Below, in pieces: positions 43,492 to 52,486 of a stretch of DNA of 64,000 nt; within the stretch, counting starts at the first letter, position 1, and each line of letters starts with the position of its first letter. The notes under the pieces are model-generated. The model had not been told where the DNA came from. It did no database searches and saw nothing but the letters and a program-made list of their open reading frames with translations. Source of the stretch: an uncultured Actinomycetes bacterium (GTDB lineage Bacteria > Actinomycetota > Coriobacteriia > Coriobacteriales > Atopobiaceae); NCBI GenBank assembly GCA_900314685.1, contig OMWE01000012.1, positions 60,188 to 124,187 of the forward strand, in the 5' to 3' direction. The position numbers were made by a program, and so were the translations under genes.

Positions 43492-44864
43492 GGACCGTGA
43501 CACTGACCGGCGAGCAGAGGCTCCAGCCGAGCGACCTCCAGCGTGCCGGTGCACTGCCGCGCGAGGTCATGGACGCGGCGCAGGCCATCGTCGACGACGT
43601 GCGCGAGCGCGGAGACGAGGCGGTGCGCGAGTACTGTCTCAAATTCGACGGCGCCTGCCCTGAGAGCTTCCGCGTGCCCGACGAGGTCGTCAAGGCGGCC
43701 CCCGCGCGCGTGGACCCCGCCTTCCTCGAGGCATTGCAGCGCGCCTACCGGCAGATTCGCGACTTCCACGAGCGCGAGGCAGAACAATCCTGGTTCGAGA
43801 CGCGCGACAACGGCACGATCCTCGGCGTGAAAGTGACGCCCGTCGCGTCGGTCGCTCTGTACGTCCCGGGTGGCCGTGCACAATACCCCTCCACCGTGCT
43901 GATGGACTCCATCCCTGCCAAGGTCGCCGGCGTCAAGCGCGTGATCATGGTCACTCCGCCGCAGAAGGACGGCTCCATCTCGCCATACACGCTGGCGGCC
44001 GCCGCCGTCGCGGGCATCGACGAGGTCTACGCGGTCGGTGGCGCCCAGGCCATCGGTGCGGTCGCGTACGGCACCGAGAGCATCCCGCGCGTGGCCAAGG
44101 TCGTCGGCCCGGGCAATGCCTACGTCGCCGCCGCCAAGCGCTACGTGTCCGGCGACGTCGGCATCGATATGGTCGCCGGCCCCTCCGAGGTCTGCGTGCT
44201 CGCGGACCAGACGGCGGACCCCGCCGTGGTCGCCGCGGACCTCATGGCGCAGGCCGAGCACGACCCGATGGCCACCTGCTACCTCGTGACCTGCGACGAC
44301 ACGCTGCCCGGGCGCGTGCTGGAGGCCTACGAGCTGCTGGTCGCCCAGTCCCCGCGCGAGGAGATCACGCGCGCGTCGCTCGACCACGGCGTGATCGTCG
44401 CCTGCGAGACGCTCGACGCGGCCATCGACGCCGTCGACACCATCGCGCCGGAGCACCTGGAGCTGCACTGCGCCGACGCGTGGAGCATCATGGCCCGTGT
44501 GCACAACGCCGGCGCCATCTTCGTGGGCCCCTGGAGCTCCGAGCCCCTGGGCGACTACGTGGCCGGCCCCAACCACACGCTGCCGACCGGCGGCACCGCG
44601 GCCTTCTCCAACCCGCTGGGCGTCTACGACTTCCAGAAGCGCTCGTCGGTCATCAGCTACAGCCCCGCGGGCGTGCTGGACGACGGTCCCGCCGTGCAGG
44701 AGATGGCGCAGGCAGAGGGCCTCTGGGCCCACGCGCTGTCCGCCGGCATGCGCGTCCGTCTTGCCGAGGCTGGCGCCGAGGCCTTCGAAGACGCGCGGAC
44801 AGCCTGCGCAGACGCAGGCAAGACCGCCTGGCCCGTACCGCTCGCCCAACCGAAGGACGCCTGA
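43488..44864 (+). CDS. hisD: Histidinol dehydrogenase
   Basis: A 458-residue zinc/NAD enzyme catalysing the last two steps, from histidinol to histidine. Signs: ALYVPGGRAQYPSTVLM, GGAQAIGAVAYGTESIPRVAKVVGPGNAYVAAAKRYV, DMVAGPSEVCVLAD, QAEHDP, APEHLELH and GPNHTLPTGGTAAFSNPLGVYDFQKRSS. The ATG at 43488 overlaps the hisZG stop in an ATGA arrangement. The C-terminal end is normal. It is the second gene of the operon. Confidence 0.96.
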   Translation: MRTVTLTGEQRLQPSDLQRAGALPREVMDAAQAIVDDVRERGDEAVREYCLKFDGACPESFRVPDEVVKAAPARVDPAFLEALQRAYRQIRDFHEREAEQSWFETRDNGTILGVKVTPVASVALYVPGGRAQYPSTVLMDSIPAKVAGVKRVIMVTPPQKDGSISPYTLAAAAVAGIDEVYAVGGAQAIGAVAYGTESIPRVAKVVGPGNAYVAAAKRYVSGDVGIDMVAGPSEVCVLADQTADPAVVAADLMAQAEHDPMATCYLVTCDDTLPGRVLEAYELLVAQSPREEITRASLDHGVIVACETLDAAIDAVDTIAPEHLELHCADAWSIMARVHNAGAIFVGPWSSEPLGDYVAGPNHTLPTGGTAAFSNPLGVYDFQKRSSVISYSPAGVLDDGPAVQEMAQAEGLWAHALSAGMRVRLAEAGAEAFEDARTACADAGKTAWPVPLAQPKDA

Positions 44865-45955
44865 TGGCCCAGATACCGCAAAAATTCCGCGCGCTGATGC
44901 GCCCCTCCGCCGCCGCGCTCGAGCCGTACGACCCCGCCTTCACGCCGGTCGAGGTGAACCTCTCGGCCAACGAGAACAGCTACGGCCTGCCCGCCGAGGC
45001 CCGTGCCGCTGTGGACCGTGCGCTTGCAGCGACCCCGCTCAACCGTTACCCCGACCCGCTGGCAGGCGAGCTGCGTGCCGAGATTGCCGGCTACTACGGA
45101 CTCGCGCCCGAGAACGTGATCTGCGGCAACGGCGGCGACGAGCTCATCTACAACATCTTCCTCGCCTTTGGCGGCGAGGGCCATACGGTGCTGCACTGCC
45201 CGCCCGACTTCTCGGTCTACGAACTCTACGCGAGCCTGGCAGAGTCGCCCTGCGAGAGTGTGTGGCGCGACCCCGCGACCTTCGGGATCGACTGGGAACG
45301 CCTCCGTGCCCGTGCCGCCGATGCGACCGTCACCGTCGTGACCACGCCCAACAACCCCACGGGCACGCTCGCCGACCCCGCCGAGATCGAGGCTCTGGCG
45401 CTCGCGACCGACGGCCTGGTGCTGGTGGACGAGGCCTACATGGAGTTCGCCGACGCGCGGACCTGCGCCAGCCTCATCAGCCACTATCCCAATATCCTCG
45501 TCCTGCGCACGTTCTCCAAGGCCTTTGCCCTGGCCGGCGCGCGCCTGGGCTACGTGCTTGCGGATCCCGGTGTGGTCTCCGCGCTCGCAGCGGTGCGCCA
45601 GCCCTACTCGGTCGGCGTGCTCAGCCAGGCGGCGGCCCTCGCGGCGTGGCGTCAGCGCCCGCAGATACAGCCGGTGATCGACGAGATCGTCCGGCAGCGC
45701 GGCGAGCTGTACGAACGCCTCGGCCAGCTGGGCGATTTGGGTGTCACGGTGTGGCCGAGCTCCGCAAACTTCCTGCTCGTCCGTCTGCCGCACGCGCACG
45801 AGGTACGTTGCCGCCTGCGCGACGAGCACTCCGTGCTGGTGCGCGACTTCTCCTCCGCACCGGGCCTCACGGACTGCCTGCGCGTGACAGTCGGCACGCC
45901 CAAGGAGAACAAACGCCTGGTAGACGGCATCGTCTCGATCCTGAAGGAGGCATAG
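44864..45955 (+). CDS. hisC: Histidinol-phosphate aminotransferase
   Basis: A 363-residue PLP aminotransferase making histidinol phosphate from imidazole acetol phosphate. Motifs: [67 protein letters not shown], the PLP lysine in [19 protein letters not shown] and [13 protein letters not shown]. The ATG overlaps the hisD stop by one base (TGATG). Length is usual. Confidence 0.95.
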   Translation: MAQIPQKFRALMRPSAAALEPYDPAFTPVEVNLSANENSYGLPAEARAAVDRALAATPLNRYPDPLAGELRAEIAGYYGLAPENVICGNGGDELIYNIFLAFGGEGHTVLHCPPDFSVYELYASLAESPCESVWRDPATFGIDWERLRARAADATVTVVTTPNNPTGTLADPAEIEALALATDGLVLVDEAYMEFADARTCASLISHYPNILVLRTFSKAFALAGARLGYVLADPGVVSALAAVRQPYSVGVLSQAAALAAWRQRPQIQPVIDEIVRQRGELYERLGQLGDLGVTVWPSSANFLLVRLPHAHEVRCRLRDEHSVLVRDFSSAPGLTDCLRVTVGTPKENKRLVDGIVSILKEA

Positions 45956-45956
45956 C

Positions 45957-46544
45957 ATGGCGCGTACCGCTCGCATCGCCCGCACGACGGGCGAGACGGA
46001 CATCCTGGTCGAGGTCGACCTCGACGGGACGGGCAAGACGGACGTGGCGACGGGTGTGGGCTTCTTCGATCACATGCTCACGGCGCTCGGCCGCCACTCG
46101 CTGATCGACCTCACCGTGCACTGCAAGGGCGATACCTGGGTCGACGACCACCACACGGTGGAGGACGTGGGCATCGCGCTGGGCCAGGCGCTGCGCGAGG
46201 CGCTGGGCGACAAGGCGGGCATCCGCCGCTTCGCCGACGTGTGCGTGCCGCTGGACGAGGCGCTCGTGCTCGCGGCCGTCGACATCTCGGGCCGCGGCGA
46301 GCTCTATTGGGACGTGCCCATCGGGCCCGACAAGGTCGGTACCTTCGACACCGAGCTGGGCCACGAATTCTTTGCCGGCTTCGCGCGCGACGCCGGCATC
46401 ACGCTGCACCTCCGCAAGATCACGGGGGACAACGCGCACCACATCCTCGAGGCGACCTTCAAGGCGTGCGCCCGCGCGCTGCGCGCCGCGGTCGAGCCCG
46501 ACCCGCGCGTCTCCGGCATTCCTTCGACCAAGGGGGTCCTCTGA
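45957..46544 (+). CDS. hisB: Imidazoleglycerol-phosphate dehydratase
   Basis: A 195-residue dehydratase. The metal-binding repeats are [41 protein letters not shown] and [47 protein letters not shown]; the His-rich DDHHTVED and NAHHILEA motifs bind manganese. Only the dehydratase is present, without the N-terminal histidinol phosphatase domain seen in enteric HisB, so that step must be encoded elsewhere. It starts one base after hisC. It overlaps hisH by one base. Confidence 0.96.
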   Translation: MARTARIARTTGETDILVEVDLDGTGKTDVATGVGFFDHMLTALGRHSLIDLTVHCKGDTWVDDHHTVEDVGIALGQALREALGDKAGIRRFADVCVPLDEALVLAAVDISGRGELYWDVPIGPDKVGTFDTELGHEFFAGFARDAGITLHLRKITGDNAHHILEATFKACARALRAAVEPDPRVSGIPSTKGVL

Positions 46545-47203
46545 TGTCTGCTCCGGAAATCGTCGTCGTCGACTACCACAAGGGCAACCTGCTCTCCGTC
46601 GCGCGCTCGATGTCGGCGGTGGGCGCGGGGATCGAGGTCTCCGACGACCCCGACGTGATCGCCAAGGCCGACGGTATCATCCTGCCCGGCGTCGGCAGCT
46701 TTGAGGACGCCACCTCCTACCTGCGGGAATCCGGCCAGGCCGACGCCATCGTGCGCTCCGTGCGTGCGGGCACGCCCTTCCTCGGTATCTGCCTGGGACT
46801 GCAGGTGATCTTTGCCCGCGGCCACGAGCACTCCGACTCCTCCGCCTGGGGCAACGGCTGGATCCCCGGCCTGGGACTCCTGCCCGGTTCGGTCACCAAG
46901 CTCGAGAGCGACCGTCTCAAGGTGCCCCATGTGGGCTGGGACCAGATCCACTTCACGGAGCACGGCCGCCAGTGCCCGCTCTTCGTCGACGTGTCCGAGG
47001 GCGCCAACGTCTACTTCACGCACTCCTACGCGCTGGGCGACGATGTACCCGAGGGCACGGTCTGCGCCTACACGCACTACACGCGCAGCTTCCCCAGCGC
47101 CGTCTGGAAGGGCAATATTTTCGGCGTGCAGTTCCACCCGGAGAAGTCGTCGGGCACAGGCAAGCAGATCCTCTCGAACTTCCTACGCGTGGTGCGAGGC
47201 TAG
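46544..47203 (+). CDS. hisH: Imidazole glycerol phosphate synthase, glutaminase subunit
   Basis: A 219-residue class I glutamine amidotransferase giving ammonia to HisF. Nucleophile Cys in FLGICLGLQVIF, LPGVGSFEDA, VPHVGWDQI, YFTHSYAL and the His-Glu pair in VQFHPEKSSGTGKQILSNFL. The start shares a base with the hisB stop. Frame and length are normal. It forms the IGP synthase complex with HisF, which is encoded after hisA. Confidence 0.95.
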   Translation: MSAPEIVVVDYHKGNLLSVARSMSAVGAGIEVSDDPDVIAKADGIILPGVGSFEDATSYLRESGQADAIVRSVRAGTPFLGICLGLQVIFARGHEHSDSSAWGNGWIPGLGLLPGSVTKLESDRLKVPHVGWDQIHFTEHGRQCPLFVDVSEGANVYFTHSYALGDDVPEGTVCAYTHYTRSFPSAVWKGNIFGVQFHPEKSSGTGKQILSNFLRVVRG

Positions 47204-47205
47204 CC

Positions 47206-47940
47206 ATGATCGTCTTCCCAGCTATAGACCTCATTGCCGGTCAGGTCGTCCGCCTGCAGCGCGGGGACCGGTCCCGGATGGACGTCTACTCCGACGACCC
47301 GGCGGCGGTGGCGGAGTCCTTCCGCCAGGCGGGTGCCGCATGGATCCACGTGGTCGACCTGTCCGCAGCCTTTGGCGAAGACGAGCAGGCACTCGCCGCC
47401 AACGCCGCGGCCCTGCGCGCCATCGCCACGGTCGGCGGGATCAAGGTCGACGCGGGCGGTGGCGTGCGCGGCATGGCCGATATCGAGCGGATGCTCGACG
47501 CCGGCGTCTCGCGCGTTGCGGTTGGCACGGCGCTTGTGCGCGACCCCGACTTCGCCGCCGAGGCAGCGAAGACCTACGGCGACGCCCTAGTCGCCGACGT
47601 GGCGGGACGCGGCGGGGAGGTCAAGATCTCCGGCTGGCGCGAGAGTGCGGCGCTCACGGTGGACGAGCTGGTCGCCCGCCTAGCAGGGCTCGGCTTCCGC
47701 CATCTCGTCTTCACCGACGTGGCGCGCGACGGCATGCAGACGGGCATCGACGTCGCGGCGTACCGGCACGTGGCCGAGGTCGCGGGTTTCCCGGTGGTGG
47801 CTTCGGGTGGCATCGCGCGCCTCGACGACCTGCGCGCCCTGGCCTCGCTGGGGGATGGGGTCATCGAAGGCGCGATCACCGGTCGCGCCCTGTACGAGCA
47901 CGCGTTTACCTTGCAGGAGGCCCTGGAGGCGGCCAGCTAG
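47206..47940 (+). CDS. hisA: ProFAR isomerase
   Basis: A 244-residue TIM barrel that isomerises phosphoribosyl formimino-AICAR phosphate. Signs: VFPAIDLIAGQVVRLQRGD, IHVVDLSAAFG, VDAGGGVRGMADIERML, VAVGTALVRDP, LVFTDVARDGMQTGIDVAAY (catalytic Asp) and VASGGIARLDDLRAL. The two half-barrel repeats of the HisA/HisF family are visible. The start is 2 bases after hisH. It could in principle act as PriA (dual with TrpF) as in some actinobacteria; this was not decided. Confidence 0.94.
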   Translation: MIVFPAIDLIAGQVVRLQRGDRSRMDVYSDDPAAVAESFRQAGAAWIHVVDLSAAFGEDEQALAANAAALRAIATVGGIKVDAGGGVRGMADIERMLDAGVSRVAVGTALVRDPDFAAEAAKTYGDALVADVAGRGGEVKISGWRESAALTVDELVARLAGLGFRHLVFTDVARDGMQTGIDVAAYRHVAEVAGFPVVASGGIARLDDLRALASLGDGVIEGAITGRALYEHAFTLQEALEAAS

Positions 47941-48024
47941 CTTTCGCTGTAATCCGACGAGCCGTTTGTCGATTCGGTCGCCGTGCGGGCAGTCGCATTG
48001 GCGATGCGCAGGAAGGAGAGCCAT

Positions 48025-48789
<765 letters not shown>

Positions 48790-48810
48790 CAACAGACTCT
48801 AGGAGCAGCT

Positions 48811-49167
48811 ATGAGCACCTATGCAGGTGAGGAAGCGGAGCTGGTCTCTGCGGATGACGCGCGTGTGAAATACGACGAGCGCGGCCTCGCGCCCTGTGTC
48901 GTGCAGCAGGTGGGCACGGGCGAGGTGCTGATGGTCGCCTGGATGAACGCCGAGTCGCTGGCGCTGACGCTCGAGACGGGCACGACGTGGTTTTGGTCGC
49001 GCAGCCGCCAGGAGCTCTGGAACAAGGGCGCTACCAGCGGTAATATGCAGCAGGTGCGGCGCCTGCTGATTGATTGCGACGGTGACACGCTGCTCGCTGA
49101 GGTGGATTCCCCGGGTCCCGCCTGTCACACGGGTCACCGTAGCTGCTTCTATCGCGAGATCGGGTAG
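48811..49167 (+). CDS. hisI: Phosphoribosyl-AMP cyclohydrolase
   Basis: A 118-residue zinc enzyme, third step of the pathway. Motifs: [38 protein letters not shown], with zinc ligands in [30 protein letters not shown]. Only the cyclohydrolase is present; the HisE pyrophosphohydrolase domain or gene, which in many bacteria is fused or adjacent, is absent from this operon. It is the last his gene. Its start is 21 bases after the hisF stop with AGGAGC as ribosome site. Confidence 0.95.
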   Translation: MSTYAGEEAELVSADDARVKYDERGLAPCVVQQVGTGEVLMVAWMNAESLALTLETGTTWFWSRSRQELWNKGATSGNMQQVRRLLIDCDGDTLLAEVDSPGPACHTGHRSCFYREIG

Positions 49168-49189
49168 CGTCCGGCTCTGCACGGCGGCG

Positions 49190-49466
49190 AATATGCGCCC
49201 GTGCAACGAGTACGCCGTGCGCCCGTGCAACGAGTACGCCGCCCTGCAACAAGTACGCAGCGCCCCGCGACAAATACGTAGGCGTGCGCAAGAAATCCGC
49301 CGAGGTGCGGGCTGGCGGGTGGAAAACCACCCACACAACACGTACTTCGGCGGACTCTTCGTTCGGAGTAACGTACCTGTCGTCGGCCGCTGCGTACTCG
49401 TTGCACGGCGGCGTACTTGTTGCAGTGCGGCGTATTCGTTGCCGAGCGCTGCGTACTCGTTGCAAC
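49190..49466. repeat. Palindromic element C, four forward and five reverse GTAC boxes
   Basis: An imperfect palindrome of about 275 bp centred near 49325 (GGGTGG-AAAA-CCACCC). The left arm has boxes GCAACGAGTACG-like centred at 49211.5, 49235.5, 49254.5 and 49275.5; the right arm has the reverse complement at 49374.5, 49395.5, 49414.5, 49433.5 and 49454.5 (steps of 19-21 in most places). The inner arms (AATCCGCCGAGGTGCG and CGTACTTCGGCGGACT) also pair. No gene is credible here. Confidence 0.8.
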
Positions 49467-49601
49467 TGCTACAGCATTTGTCTCATGGCAGCGGGCTCGT
49501 TTTTTCGGACTGTATCAGCAATCAGCACGCGAAGGATATCTTCGGATGCCCAAGAGAGACATCTACGGCGAGAGATGCCTGCGACACGCTAGATAGACCG
49601 T

Positions 49602-50606
49602 CTACGATATGTCCCTATGGATGTATCTCTTGGAGAACGAGGGGATATTGTCCGCGTCCCTCGGTATCCCAAAATCATCAAGCAGCCGCATAAAGAACTG
49701 AAGGTCCTTCACATCATCGGGTGAGAATCGGCAGACCCGGCTCACTTTCTTTGTGATGCGGGACTCTCGCTTGCGCTCGTCAAGAAGCACGCTGGTCAGC
49801 GTCTTGCCATTCATGAAGGCGGGGTTCGTGTACTTCTGATTCCCGTCCAGCTCGCCGGCGACTTTGGTACCGTCTGCAAGCTCCCAGTAATAATCTGCGC
49901 GGTAGTCCTTACCCGACAGGCTGTCTGTTATCGGATGCTGCAGATCCGGCAGTGCATAACCGAGCTCGATCATCGTTGCGCGTGCCGCGGATTCCCCTCC
50001 GTTATCCGCCCGAGGGTCGGCAAATTCAGCTGCCCACCTTGCCATGCTGCCACCGCGGAAATTGCGCATGCTGTTTACGTATGTCAAAAGGCCCTCTTTG
50101 CTTGTTCCGACGCGTAGCGTCGAGTCGGCGATCGCAAGTGCGTCGGAAAAATCGTAGGCCCTCATGCAGTCAAAGGAGGTCCTCAGCAGAGAAGTCACCG
50201 CTAGGCCGTCGATAGTCGAAAGATCATCCCCTTCGACGATGTGGCGCGTGACGAGGCGGGAGCTAGCGCTATGTTCCCTTCTGGTAGTCGCAATGTGGAT
50301 GCGCCGCAAATTGGCATATGAGACAAAGAGACCGTGCAGCAGCGCTGCGGATTCTCGGCAAAACACGCAACCGGGCAGGGCGGTGGCGACTGCGTTCATA
50401 CGCCAGCGGTATTTGTCGACGGGGTCCAGTTTCTGCCACGTGGCCCATCGGACAAAGCTGCCTTGGTCTATCTCGAGGACCGTCCCTTTACCCATGCGGC
50501 GACGCAGTATGTCGACGGCCCATTTCTTCTTTGTGTAGAGGCATGAGCGCCGACGCTCCGCATCATCAAGCAGGATATCTATCTCCGAACTTCTCCTGAC
50601 TCCCAT
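49602..50606 (-). CDS. AbiEi-like protein with endonuclease-like C-terminus
   Basis: A 334-residue protein. The middle has the AbiEi antitoxin-like stretch CRESAALLHGLFVSY, with a preceding helical region and TRREHSASSRLVTRHIVEGDD after it. The C-terminal part (RADYYWELADGTKVAGELDGNQKYTNP, then LLDERKRESRI) carries Asp, Glu and Lys in the order of Vsr/DUF559-like nucleases. Such proteins are common in actinobacteria; a defence or TA role is suspected but unproven, and no AbiEii toxin gene follows. The ATG at 50606 is chosen because ATGGAGGG precedes it. Three repeats lie in its promoter region, and giant palindromes flank it on both sides. Confidence 0.75.
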   Translation of the reverse strand: MGVRRSSEIDILLDDAERRRSCLYTKKKWAVDILRRRMGKGTVLEIDQGSFVRWATWQKLDPVDKYRWRMNAVATALPGCVFCRESAALLHGLFVSYANLRRIHIATTRREHSASSRLVTRHIVEGDDLSTIDGLAVTSLLRTSFDCMRAYDFSDALAIADSTLRVGTSKEGLLTYVNSMRNFRGGSMARWAAEFADPRADNGGESAARATMIELGYALPDLQHPITDSLSGKDYRADYYWELADGTKVAGELDGNQKYTNPAFMNGKTLTSVLLDERKRESRITKKVSRVCRFSPDDVKDLQFFMRLLDDFGIPRDADNIPSFSKRYIHRDIS

Positions 50607-50678
50607 TGCACCCTCCATCCGGCAGCGGACGACGTTGGCAGTCAAGAGTAGCAAACATATCCAATGCGAGTTTAGTGC

Positions 50679-50736
50679 AGTTACCTGCAAGTTTGCTGCA
50701 AGTTACCTGCAAGTTTGCTACAAGCTTGCAGGTAAC
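50679..50736 (-). promoter_or_regulatory. Operator-like repeats upstream of the AbiEi-like gene
   Basis: AGTTACCTGCAAG occurs at 50679-50691 and 50701-50713 (22 bases apart) and as its exact complement CTTGCAGGTAACT at 50724-50736. They lie 73-130 bases before the start of the gene, where a repressor would sit. Confidence 0.75.
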
Positions 50737-50884
50737 TGGCACGGTTCGATAACGCTTGCGAATCACGGCGGGACGAGCCGGCTATAACTGTGCTGGCTAT
50801 ACATAACTGTTTATATATGCGGGCAGCTCGCCCTCGTCTAGCGTCGGGACCTGTGACAGTGGGCCCTTCACGCTGCGCATGATC

Positions 50885-51120
50885 TTGCAACAAGTACGTT
50901 GCGCCTGACAACGAATACGCCGCCCTGCAACAAGTACGCAGCGCCTCGCGACAGGTACGTGGCTCTGAACGAAGAATCCGTCGAAGTGTGCGCTACGGGG
51001 CGGATTTCTGCCCGCTAGCTCACACATCAGCGGTTTTCTTGCACGCGTCTACGTATTCGTTGCGGGGCGCTACGTACTCGTTGCAGGGCGACGTACTCGT
51101 TGCAGGGCCGCGTACTCGTT
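50885..51120. repeat. Palindromic element D, related to element C
   Basis: Left-arm boxes centred at 50895.5, 50916.5, 50935.5 and 50956.5 (spacings 21, 19, 21); right-arm reverse boxes at 51054.5, 51075.5, 51094.5 and 51113.5 (21, 19, 19). The centre contains GGGCGGATTTCTGCCCG. The left arm shares CGCCCTGCAACAAGTACGCA with element C. Confidence 0.8.
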
Positions 51121-51168
51121 GACGGTGAGCTTGCCGAACGTCCGCCTTGCTTGCCGCAGGTTCGTCTG

Positions 51169-52284
51169 CTACTTGCTCAGGCGGGAGCGGGGGTCGGGGC
51201 GGATGTACTCGAAGATAGCGGGCGCGCCGGCCTTCTCAGACTCGGCGAGGTCGGCATCGGAGCGCACGGTCCACGTGACGAGGTGGCCGCCGAGCAGCCC
51301 GCAGGCGAGGCCGACGAAGGGGTTGTGGCGGTCGGCGAACTTGTATGCCACAAAGTCGGGCCGGCCGATCACGTTGCAGAAGAGCGAGGACAGCGCGAAC
51401 TGCGCGGGCACGTCCGTCGGCGCCGTCTGACCGCCGCGCAGGTAGTCGCGGGACAGCTGGCCGCGCATGATGTCGGGGCGGTTGCGACGCAGGTAAAGCA
51501 GGACGCGCGGGTCGAAGCTCTCAATCACGTAGTCGATATCGAAGCGGTCGAGCGCGAGCAGCGTGAGCCGTGTGATGTCGGCGCAGTTGCCGACGGTGCT
51601 CTTGATGTCCACGAGTACCGGGGGATGGCGGCGCTTTGAGACGGGGTCTGGCGCGAAAAGCGGCAGCACCTGCTCGAGCGTGGGGATTCGCTCGTCCGTG
51701 CCCAGCAGGCGATAGGAGCAGAGCTCCTCGTGCGTGAGCTCCTCGACGAAGCCCGCGCGACCGCACATGCGCTCGAGGTCGGAGTCGTGTACGACGACCA
51801 GCACGTTGTCCTTGGTCAGATGCACGTCCAGCTCCACGCCGTAGCCGGCCTCGGCGGCGGCGCGGAAGGCGGGCAGGGAGTTCTCGGGCACGAGCGTGGG
51901 GTAGTCCTTCACGTCATCCGCCCACAGCGGTGTGGCGACGGGCGCGTCAGGGTTTTTGGTGACTTTGTCCTTCACGCGCGCGACCTGCTCGCGCGCGGTC
52001 ATCGTGGGGTCGGCGGTCCCGCGGAAGGGGTCGCCCTTGGTGCCCTTGGGGTAGGCCTGAGCGGAGACGGGCTCGTCGAAAAGGCCGCGATGCGCATAGC
52101 GGTAACGCTCGAAATTCTTCCACTGGGCGGTGTTTTGCCAGTCGCGCGTGCGCGGCTTGACGAGGAAGGCGACCGTGCCGCATGCGGCAGCCGCCACTGC
52201 GCCCACGGCGAGCAGCGCCTTTTTGCCGTCCTCGGTGAGATAGGACCTGCGGTACCAGGGCGTAGCTTTCTTGTCTACCATCAT
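51169..52284 (-). CDS. Membrane-anchored glycerophosphodiester phosphodiesterase
   Basis: A 371-residue GDPD-family enzyme that splits glycerophosphodiesters from lipids or teichoic acids. An N-terminal membrane helix (ALLAVGAVAAAACGTVAFLV, about 23-42) anchors it with the catalytic part outside. Catalytic His65 and Arg66 lie in YAHRGLFDEP; then PENSLPAF, VELDVHLTKDNVLVVVHDSDLERM (metal Glu/Asp and second His) and LVDIKST. ATG ATG at 52284/52281 follow GAAGGAGCG; a longer frame upstream has no resemblance. It lies divergent to murJ, with element D behind it. Confidence 0.9.
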   Translation of the reverse strand: MMVDKKATPWYRRSYLTEDGKKALLAVGAVAAAACGTVAFLVKPRTRDWQNTAQWKNFERYRYAHRGLFDEPVSAQAYPKGTKGDPFRGTADPTMTAREQVARVKDKVTKNPDAPVATPLWADDVKDYPTLVPENSLPAFRAAAEAGYGVELDVHLTKDNVLVVVHDSDLERMCGRAGFVEELTHEELCSYRLLGTDERIPTLEQVLPLFAPDPVSKRRHPPVLVDIKSTVGNCADITRLTLLALDRFDIDYVIESFDPRVLLYLRRNRPDIMRGQLSRDYLRGGQTAPTDVPAQFALSSLFCNVIGRPDFVAYKFADRHNPFVGLACGLLGGHLVTWTVRSDADLAESEKAGAPAIFEYIRPDPRSRLSK

Positions 52285-52486
52285 CGCTCCTTCGCATCCG
52301 CGCGGGTGGGTGGTGCCTCGTGGGTAGGCTGAACACTCGATCAGTCCGTCAGCCAGGCCAGGGCAGGGCCCGCGCGTTCGTGGTTCTTCATAGCATCTTA
52401 GTGCCTTTGCCGCCTCGCGGCACGCAGCGTGCGTAGAATGTGACGAATACCGAGCCAGAACATACGCACAAAGAGACATATAAACA

